Assembly: GCA_000717735.1 (NCBI GenBank)
Contig: JOBE01000025.1
Location: 29,681-93,680, forward strand
DNA: 64,000 nt
Direction of reading: 5' to 3'
From: Streptomyces griseoluteus
GTDB lineage: Bacteria; Actinomycetota; Actinomycetes; Streptomycetales; Streptomycetaceae
Shown one piece after another: positions 58,567-64,000 of this stretch; position 1 is the stretch's first letter; each line of letters begins with the position of its first letter. The notes under the pieces are model-generated. The model made no database searches. It had not been told where the DNA came from and worked only from the letters and a program-made list of their open reading frames with translations. Made by a program: the position numbers and the translations under genes.

Positions 58567-59571
58567 TCACTGGGAGGCGCGCAGGCGGCGGGTGATCAGC
58601 GCGTTGACGAGCCCGATGAGCAGCAGCAGGCCGAACATGGTCCAGGCGACCGCGCTGGCGCGCCCGAGCATGCTGGAGTGGAATCCCTGGTCGTACATGA
58701 GGATGCCGAGGGTCTCGTACTGGTGGTCGGTGCCGCCCTGGTGGCCGCTCTGGCCGCCGAACAGGTAGGGCTCGCCGAAGAGCTGGGTGGCGCCGATGGT
58801 CGAGACGATCACCGTGAACAGGATCGTGGGACGCAGCGCGGGGATCGTGACGTGCAGGAACTGCTGCCAGCGGTTGGCGCCGTCCAGGGCCGCGGCCTCG
58901 TACAGTTCGCGCGGCACGGCCTGCATGGCCGCGAGGAAGATCAGGGCGTTGTAGCCGGTCCAGCGCCAGGTGACGATCACGGAGATCGCGAACTGCGAGC
59001 TCCAGCGGCCGGCCTCCCAGTGCAGGGGTCCCGCGCCGAACAGTCCGAGGACCCAGTTGGCCATGCCGCCCTCGGGGCTGAAGATCAGGGCGAAGACGAG
59101 GGTGGCGGCGGCGACGGACGTCGCGTACGGGGCGAGGAGCGCCGTGCGGAGGAATCCGCGGGCGCGGAGCCGGTAGTTGAGCAGGTGGGCGAGGCCGAGG
59201 GCCATGAGGAGCTGGGGGACGGTGGACAGGACGCCCAGAGTGAAGGTGTTGAGCAGGGCGTTCCAGAAGTAGTGGCTGACCTGGCCGGTGAACAGGTCCT
59301 CGTAGTTCCGCAGGCCGACCCATTCGGCGCGGTCGACGTTGTAGAGGCTCACCCGGTGGAAGGAGAGCCAGCCGGTGTAGAGCAGCGGGAAGAGGCCGAA
59401 GGCGGCGAAGACGAGGAAGAAGGGCGCGACGAGGGCGTACGGCGTGCCCTTGGTGTCCCAGCGGTGCAGGCGGCTGCGCCAGGCCGACGGTCCGGTGGGT
59501 CGGGCGGGGGGCGGCTGGGTGTCCGGCCGCTCTTCGGAGCCGTTGCGGCTGGGTGCGGTCGTGGAGGCCAC
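58567..59571 (-). CDS. cebF: Cellobiose ABC transporter permease CebF
   Basis: Protein of 334 residues from GTG 59571, preceded by GAAGGAAC. Six TM helices, MalF-like; the EAA loop is ELYEAAALDGANRWQQFLHV with TIPALRP. It follows cebE but is separated from it by 316 bp that hold the palindromic element, so its expression may be lower than that of the binding protein. Confidence 0.93.
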   Translation of the reverse strand: MASTTAPSRNGSEERPDTQPPPARPTGPSAWRSRLHRWDTKGTPYALVAPFFLVFAAFGLFPLLYTGWLSFHRVSLYNVDRAEWVGLRNYEDLFTGQVSHYFWNALLNTFTLGVLSTVPQLLMALGLAHLLNYRLRARGFLRTALLAPYATSVAAATLVFALIFSPEGGMANWVLGLFGAGPLHWEAGRWSSQFAISVIVTWRWTGYNALIFLAAMQAVPRELYEAAALDGANRWQQFLHVTIPALRPTILFTVIVSTIGATQLFGEPYLFGGQSGHQGGTDHQYETLGILMYDQGFHSSMLGRASAVAWTMFGLLLLIGLVNALITRRLRASQ

Positions 59572-59693
59572 GGGCGGGTTCCTTCGGTGGTGACGGCGGT
59601 CGCGTCGGTACGGGGAAGGGGCGGCCGGCTCCCCGGTGACCGGCCGCCCCCTCCCCCGCGACGGCGGCCCGGGGAGGGGCGGGAAGGGTTGGA

Positions 59694-59885
59694 CCGACCG
59701 GCAATTGAGGGGTGGGAGAAGGAGCGGGGCTGGGTGCGTGCAGCTGCAAGGCGGAGGATTGAGCCGACGCGATGGGGTCTCCCCAGCTCAAGCGACGCCG
59801 AGAGCTCGGGGAAGTCGGTGATTGACGACAACGCCGCAGATGCGCGTGCCCAGCCCCGCGACGCCGCCCCCCAATTGCCGGTCGG
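59694..59885. mobile_element. 192-bp palindromic (MITE-like) element between cebE and cebF
   Basis: Terminal inverted repeats CCGACCGGCAATTGAGGGG (59694-59712) and its complement at 59867-59885 match at 18 of 19 positions. A second inner inverted repeat pairs the GGGGCTGGGTGCGTGCAGCTGC side with GCAGATGCGCGTGCCCAGCCCC. The core shares GCAAGGCGGAGGA and GACGACAACGC with the element at 28783-28893. It carries no ORF and ends 2 bp before the cebE stop codon. Confidence 0.78.
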
Positions 59886-59887
59886 CC

Positions 59888-61198
59888 TTACTGGATGGTG
59901 CTGTCGATCTGGCGGACGGTGGCGTTCCAGGCCTCTTCGGGGGTCTTGCCGTTCTGCTCCATGAGCAGGACGCCGGTGCTGAAGGCGCCGGTCAGGTCGC
60001 CCGCGCGCGGGCCGGTCTCGGCGGGCTTGATGGCCTTGGCGGCGGTGGAGAAGATCAGGCCGGTGGCGGCGTCGGGGCCGATGTAGGCGTTCTTGTAGCC
60101 GACGACGCCGGGCAGGTCGTAGGCGGCCTGGTTGGCGGGGATGTTGCCGACCTTCTGGAAGACCTTCGCCTGCTGTTCGGGCGCGGTGAGCCAGGCCACG
60201 AGCTTCTTGGCCTCGTCGACGTGCTTGCCGGAGGCGGGCACGGCGAGGAAGGAGCCGCCCCAGTTGCCGGCGGCCGGGGGCTGGGCGATGTTCCACTTGC
60301 CCTTGTTGCCGGGGCCGGAGAACTGCTGGACGTTGGCCTGCTGCCAGGAGGGGCAGACGGTGGTGGCGAAGGTGGACTTGGAGAAGGCGGTCTGCCAGGG
60401 GGTGTCGAACATCTTCAGGCCCTGGCTGGTCTTGCCCTGGACGGCCTTGACGGCCAGGTCCCAGGCGGTCCTGACGCTCGCCGAGTCCTTGTAGGCGAGC
60501 TTGCCGTCCTTGTAGTACTGGACGGGGCTGCTGGAGACGACGGCGTTGAAGAGTCCGCTGGCGCTGTCCATGAAGGCGGTGCCCTGGGGGGCCTTGGCCT
60601 GGTACTGCTTGCCCACCTCGACGAACTTCGCCCAGTCACCCGCCCACAGCTTGCCGACCGACTCGGGGTCGGAGGGCAGGCCGGCGGCCTTGAACAGGTC
60701 CTGGCGGTAGCAGATCGCCATCGGGCCGACGTCGGTGCCCAGGCCGATGGTGCGGCCGTCGGCGGTGGTGGCCTGGTCCCACTTCCAGGGCAGGTAGTCC
60801 TTCTTGTCGACGCCGGGGGCGTCGGACAGGTCGACGAAGGCGTCGGCGAGGTCCTCGGAGGTGGCCAGGGATATCCGGGCGACTTCGAGGGCCTGGACGT
60901 CGTCGAGGCCGCCGCCGGAGAGCCGGGTCTGCAGGGCGGTCCAGTAGTTGCCCTCGACGGTCGTCGGGTTCTCCTTGATGGTGATCCCGGGGTTCTGCTT
61001 CATGTAGGCGTCGTACAGACCGGCTTCCTTGTAGCCGAAGGTCCCGAAGGTGCCGACGGTCAGGGTGATCTTCCCGTCGGCGGAGGCGGAGCCGTCGTCG
61101 GAGGACGAGCAGCCGGTGAGGGCGAGCGCGAGGGCCGCGACCGCGGAGACGAGTGCGGCGGAGCCGGTGCGGGCGCGCGGCAGGGACAAGCGGGACAT
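59888..61198 (-). CDS. cebE: Cellobiose/cellotriose-binding lipoprotein CebE
   Basis: Protein of 436 residues. The lipoprotein signal is ALVSAVAALALALTGCSSSD (Cys about residue 28). The mature part is a family 1 solute-binding protein (ITLTVGTFGTFGYKEAGLYD, NPGITIKENPTTVEGNYWTA, VGPMAICYRQDLFKAAGLP). It is anchored outside and delivers cello-oligosaccharides to CebFG. ATG 61198 follows GAGGAG. The 5' leader back to the CebR box is about 230 bp. Confidence 0.94.
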   Translation of the reverse strand: MSRLSLPRARTGSAALVSAVAALALALTGCSSSDDGSASADGKITLTVGTFGTFGYKEAGLYDAYMKQNPGITIKENPTTVEGNYWTALQTRLSGGGLDDVQALEVARISLATSEDLADAFVDLSDAPGVDKKDYLPWKWDQATTADGRTIGLGTDVGPMAICYRQDLFKAAGLPSDPESVGKLWAGDWAKFVEVGKQYQAKAPQGTAFMDSASGLFNAVVSSSPVQYYKDGKLAYKDSASVRTAWDLAVKAVQGKTSQGLKMFDTPWQTAFSKSTFATTVCPSWQQANVQQFSGPGNKGKWNIAQPPAAGNWGGSFLAVPASGKHVDEAKKLVAWLTAPEQQAKVFQKVGNIPANQAAYDLPGVVGYKNAYIGPDAATGLIFSTAAKAIKPAETGPRAGDLTGAFSTGVLLMEQNGKTPEEAWNATVRQIDSTIQ

Positions 61199-61276
61199 GG
61201 CATCTCCTCGATGCGTCAACGGGGTGGAGGGGGTACGCCGGGCAGGGCCGCGCCTGTTGGGCGGTCGGCGTGGGGG

Positions 61277-61396
61277 TTTTCGAGGGCCGGGCGTTCAAGG
61301 CCGGGGCGTTCGAAGACCGGGGCTAGCAGGGCCAGGCCTTGAAGCCCCGGCGTTCGAGGACCAGGGCCTCCAAGAACCCGGCCTTCGAAGGTCGTG
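61277..61396. repeat. Degenerate direct repeats in the cebE leader
   Basis: About five imperfect copies of a 15-20 bp unit like CGTTCGAGGACCGGGGC (for example CGTTCAAGGCCGGGG, CGTTCGAAGACCGGGG, CGTTCGAGGACCAGGG) lie between the CebR box and the cebE ribosome site. They would be in the untranslated leader if transcription starts at the box. Confidence 0.65.
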
Positions 61397-61429
61397 CCAA
61401 GAGCACGTCCTGAGGGCCGCTTCCCGGAT

Positions 61430-61443
61430 TGGGAGCGCTCCCA
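61430..61443. promoter_or_regulatory. CebR operator of cebE (perfect 14-bp palindrome)
   Basis: TGGGAGCGCTCCCA is identical to the CebR consensus described in streptomycetes. It is 16 bp palindromic with the flanking T and A. CebR bound here represses cebEFG-bglC until cellobiose enters. Confidence 0.95.
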
Positions 61444-61544
61444 AAACGGGGCGTCGAAACCCTGCCGTCCCCTTGACGGCCTGTCAAGAGTGAAGGCCGG
61501 GACGGCAGGGGCACCGCTCGCGGGCAGGCCCGCAGGCGTGCCTG

Positions 61545-62558
61545 TCAGGCGCTGGCGCGCGTGACCAGGCGGGTGGGGAGGATGAGGGGGGTGGGGTCCT
61601 GCCCGCCGATGAGCGCGACGAGCATGCGGGCCATCTCCCGCCCGAGAGCCTCTATGGGCTGATGAACCGTGGTCAGCGGCGGATCGGCTATCCGGGCGAC
61701 GGCCAGGTCGTCGAAGCCGACCACGGCGACGTCACCGGGGACCGGCCGGCCCGCCTCGCGCAGCGTGCGCAGCGCCCCGGCCCCCATGTTGTCGTTGGCG
61801 GCGAACACCCCGTCCAGGCCGGGATGGTTCGCCAGCAACGCCGCCATGGCGGCGGCACCGGTGGACTCGGTGAAGTCCCCGACCTCCGGCGGGTACGGAT
61901 CGAGGCCCGCCGCCAGCATGGCGTCCCGGTAGCCGCGGTACCGGGCCCGACCGACCTCGGTGTCCAGGCGCCCGGCGATCGTGGCCACCCGGGTCCGGCC
62001 TGCCGAGATCAGGTGCTCGGTCGCCTGGCGCGCTCCGCCGACGTTGTCGACGTCCACGTACCAGCGAGGGTCTAAACCGACCGGGCGGCCGCCGAACACG
62101 ACGGGCATCTCCGCCTCTTCGGCCATGCGGGACAGCGGGTCGTCCTCGCGCAGCGCCATCAGCATCACACCGTCGGCGCCCTTGGACCGGAGGAGCTGCT
62201 CCACTCGCCTGCGGCCCCGGTCGGAGGCGGCCAGGCAGAGCATGAGGTGCAGATCGGCGTCCTCCAGGGCGGCCGAAGCCCCCACGATCACCTGCGCGAA
62301 GAACGGATCCGCGAAGATCGACGGATCCTCTCCCGAGACGACCAGGGCGGCAGCGCCGGTCTGACGGGTCGCCAGCGCACGAGCGGTCGGGTTGGGTACG
62401 TAGCCGAGCCGGTGGACGGCCCGTTCGACCGCCTCGCGTTTGGCCCGGCTGACGTGCGGGGCGTTGTTGAGCACACGAGAGGCGACCGATCGCGACACGC
62501 CCGCCAGCTCGGCCACCTCGTCGAGTGTCGACTGCCGGCGTGACACACCTTCCGTCAT
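61545..62558 (-). CDS. cebR: LacI-family repressor CebR
   Basis: Protein of 337 residues. The LacI DNA-binding domain is STLDEVAELAGVSRSVASRV then LNNAPHVSRAKREAVERAV. The effector domain (ADPFFAQVIVGASAALEDADLHLML with single breaks, HPGLDGVFAANDNMGAGAL, VVGFDDLAVARIADPPLTTV) fits a sugar-binding repressor. The neighbourhood identifies it as CebR, released from DNA by cellobiose or cellotriose. ATG 62558 follows AGAGGGC; an operator lies 67 bp upstream. Confidence 0.94.
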   Translation of the reverse strand: MTEGVSRRQSTLDEVAELAGVSRSVASRVLNNAPHVSRAKREAVERAVHRLGYVPNPTARALATRQTGAAALVVSGEDPSIFADPFFAQVIVGASAALEDADLHLMLCLAASDRGRRRVEQLLRSKGADGVMLMALREDDPLSRMAEEAEMPVVFGGRPVGLDPRWYVDVDNVGGARQATEHLISAGRTRVATIAGRLDTEVGRARYRGYRDAMLAAGLDPYPPEVGDFTESTGAAAMAALLANHPGLDGVFAANDNMGAGALRTLREAGRPVPGDVAVVGFDDLAVARIADPPLTTVHQPIEALGREMARMLVALIGGQDPTPLILPTRLVTRASA

Positions 62559-62624
62559 GAACTGCCCTCTTCTCTCGTGGCCAGACGGTTGCGCCCCGGG
62601 GGTCTCGTACACCCACCGGAAAAC

Positions 62625-62638
62625 TGGGAGCGCTTCCA
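62625..62638. promoter_or_regulatory. CebR-type box upstream of cebR
   Basis: TGGGAGCGCTTCCA differs from the perfect palindrome at one base. It suggests autoregulation of cebR. Confidence 0.85.
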
Positions 62639-62759
62639 GTTCCAGGACTGTAAACCTTTCGGGCCGCCGTGTGAAGTGCGGGTTACGAGCCGGTACTTGA
62701 CAGCCTGAGCGGGGCGTCACACGATACCGGCCACAACCTCAGGCATATCGAGTGCTTAT

Positions 62760-62788
62760 TGGGACCGCTTCCAGTGGGAGCGCTTCCA
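62760..62788. promoter_or_regulatory. Two tandem CebR-type boxes upstream of the GH6 cellulase
   Basis: TGGGACCGCTTCCA (62760-62773) and TGGGAGCGCTTCCA (62775-62788) are 15 bp apart centre to centre, about one and a half helical turns. They precede the cellulase ATG by about 150 bp, linking the enzyme to CebR control. Confidence 0.9.
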
Positions 62789-62935
62789 CGAGTCTCCGTA
62801 GGTCCAGGATGTGTTGTCCCCGCCGGAGAGCCACCGGGCACACGGGGACGTCGTACCACCGCACTTCCCCAGTGCGTCGCCCGCTCGGGACGAGAGCGTG
62901 CGGCGCGTCCGCCGTCAGGAAATCGAGGTACCGTC

Positions 62936-63901
62936 ATGCGCCGCAGATTCCGTGCCCTCACCGCAGCCCTCCTCGCGCTGCCGCTGACGCTCACCGTCGC
63001 GCCGTCCGCACACGCGGCCGACCCGACCACCATGACCAGCGGGTTCTACGTGGACCCCAACTCCAGCGCCAAGCAGTGGGTCGCCGCCAACCCCGCCGAC
63101 GGCCGGACGCCCGCGATCAACGCGTCCCTCGCCAACACCCCGATGGCCCGCTGGTTCGGCGCCTGGAGCGGCACCATCGGCACCGCCACGGGCGCCTACG
63201 TGGGGGCCGCGGACAACGCGGACAAGCTGCCCGTCCTCGTCGCCTACAACATCTACCTCCGCGACTCCTGCGGCGGGCACTCCGGAGGCGGCGCCACCTC
63301 GCCGTCCGCCTACGCGACCTGGATCGCGCAGTTCGCCGGCGGGATCGCCAACCGCCCGGCCGCGGTCATCCTCGAACCGGACTCCCTCGCGGACTACGGC
63401 TGCCTGAACCAGACCCAGATCCGCGAACGCCAGGGCATGATCAGCGGCGCCCTCGCCGAGTTCAACCGCCAGGCCCCCAACACCTGGGTCTACCTCGACG
63501 CGGGCAACCCCGGCTGGATCAGCGCGGCGGCGATGGCCCAGCGCCTCCACGAAGCCGGCCTCCGGCAGGCCCACGGCTTCTCCCTCAACATCTCCAACTA
63601 CTTCACCACCGCCCAGAACACCGCCTACGGAAACTCCGTCAACAGCGAACTCAGCGCGCGCTACGGCTACACCAAGCCGTTCGTCGTCGACACCAGCCGC
63701 AACGGCAACGGCGCCAACGGGGAGTGGTGCAACGCGGCGGGCCGTCGCATCGGCACCCCGACCCGGCTGGGCGGCGGCGCCGAGATGCTCCTGTGGATCA
63801 AGGCCCCGGGCGAGTCCGACGGCAACTGCGGTGTCGGAGCGGGCTCCTCCGCCGGACAGTTCCTCCCCGAGGTCGCCTACAAGATGATCTACGGCTACTG
63901 A
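62936..63901 (+). CDS. Secreted GH6 cellulase (endoglucanase-like)
   Basis: Protein of 321 residues. A Sec signal (FRALTAALLALPLTLTVAPS, then AHA-A) precedes a GH6 catalytic domain: FYVDPNSSAKQWVAANPADG, VLVAYNIYLRDSCGGHSGGG, AAVILEPDSLADYGCLNQT (catalytic Asp region), VYLDAGNPGWI, GFSLNISNYFTT and FVVDTSRNGNGANGEWCN. It cuts beta-1,4-glucan outside the cell. No cellulose-binding module is present, so it is a single-domain form. ATG 62936 follows GAGGT by eight bases. Confidence 0.95.
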   Translation: MRRRFRALTAALLALPLTLTVAPSAHAADPTTMTSGFYVDPNSSAKQWVAANPADGRTPAINASLANTPMARWFGAWSGTIGTATGAYVGAADNADKLPVLVAYNIYLRDSCGGHSGGGATSPSAYATWIAQFAGGIANRPAAVILEPDSLADYGCLNQTQIRERQGMISGALAEFNRQAPNTWVYLDAGNPGWISAAAMAQRLHEAGLRQAHGFSLNISNYFTTAQNTAYGNSVNSELSARYGYTKPFVVDTSRNGNGANGEWCNAAGRRIGTPTRLGGGAEMLLWIKAPGESDGNCGVGAGSSAGQFLPEVAYKMIYGY

Positions 63902-63910
63902 CCCCCGACT

Positions 63911-63951
63911 CCTGTGGCCCGGTACAGCCCGCCCCGCGACCGGGCCACAGG
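63911..63951. terminator. Terminator after the GH6 gene
   Basis: A perfect 13-bp stem (CCTGTGGCCCGGT / ACCGGGCCACAGG) with a 15-nt loop, 9 bp behind the stop. Confidence 0.88.
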
Positions 63952-64000
63952 GACCGTCCGCCCCTGACCTCTCCGCACCGACCCCCTCCGTCCTGACTCC

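Noticed and set aside
57612..61342. Long plus-strand Gly/Glu-rich frames opposite the ceb operon
   Set aside because: Mirror frames of CebE, CebF and CebG; no ribosome sites and no recognisable protein.

Overview
The window is high-GC DNA whose third codon positions are almost all G or C. It has many GTG starts, ATGA/GTGA stop-start overlaps, Tat signal peptides, mycothiol- and F420-dependent enzymes, and a complete cellobiose (ceb) operon with CebR boxes. This points to a Streptomyces chromosome, probably the arm or the core/arm border, because conserved genes sit among stress, secreted and remnant genes. No rRNA, tRNA, CRISPR array, prophage or intact insertion sequence was seen.

Layout. 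0-5 kb: end of an unknown gene, a membrane Ser/Thr kinase with an overlapping membrane partner, a sigma-like/zinc-motif/TM/CAP fusion protein, and a four-helix Cys-rich copper protein. 5-12 kb: an SDR, a 7-bp tandem repeat, an SRPBCC protein, a CrtI-like oxidoreductase, a large catalase and a glycosyltransferase. 12-17 kb: DoxX, Nudix and DUF4406 genes, a DeoR regulator and a STAND-type ATPase. 16.8-20.2 kb: a transketolase flanked by gene remnants (phosphoribosyltransferase, Rho-N-like, carbamoyltransferase). 20-32.4 kb: a stress and general-metabolism block: Zn alcohol dehydrogenase, lipoproteins, a DUF6766 operon, a baeRF2 protein, DUF5709, DUF6480, an F420 oxidoreductase, an isochorismatase-like hydrolase, CBS, CsbD and PfpI proteins, and a SigB/F-type sigma factor facing an anti-sigma kinase/STAS pair, followed by a cold-shock gene.

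32.7-48.6 kb: a polyprenyl synthase/MpaB-like oxygenase unit, a mycothiol-dependent isomerase-like gene, a Fic/Doc-type toxin-antitoxin pair, a flavoprotein, a DinB protein, a subtilisin, two convergent genes that have lost their natural 3' ends (DUF2071 and delta-60 repeat), a 2',3'-cyclic phosphodiesterase and a Tat class A beta-lactamase. A small promoter/12-codon-ORF/folded-RNA unit follows, ahead of a DUF3995-ECF sigma-SRPBCC operon, then a secreted beta-helix protein and a beta-propeller phytase.

48.7-56 kb: five translationally coupled minus-strand genes (SWIM zinc protein, unknown, VWA, MoxR AAA+, DUF5682) that match in domain content the E. coli yehLMPQ set and the MoxR-VWA family of proposed NTP-dependent conflict systems. 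56.1-64 kb: the bglC-cebG-cebF-cebE-cebR locus on the minus strand, with four CebR-type palindromes. Two of these sit in tandem in front of a divergent GH6 cellulase, so cellulose cutting, cellobiose import and cytoplasmic hydrolysis appear to be one regulon.

Strongest items for a second look: (1) the unit at 43.84-44.12 kb, with a consensus-like promoter, a Shine-Dalgarno matching the 16S 3' end over 14 nt, a 12-codon ORF, mutually exclusive RNA pairings, a three-way junction and a perfect TGTGA-N6-TCACA site; (2) the five-gene MoxR/VWA cluster; (3) a dispersed palindromic element family that abuts the stop codons of csbD and cebE; (4) the sigma/zinc/CAP fusion; (5) the convergent fusion scar at about 40.95 kb.
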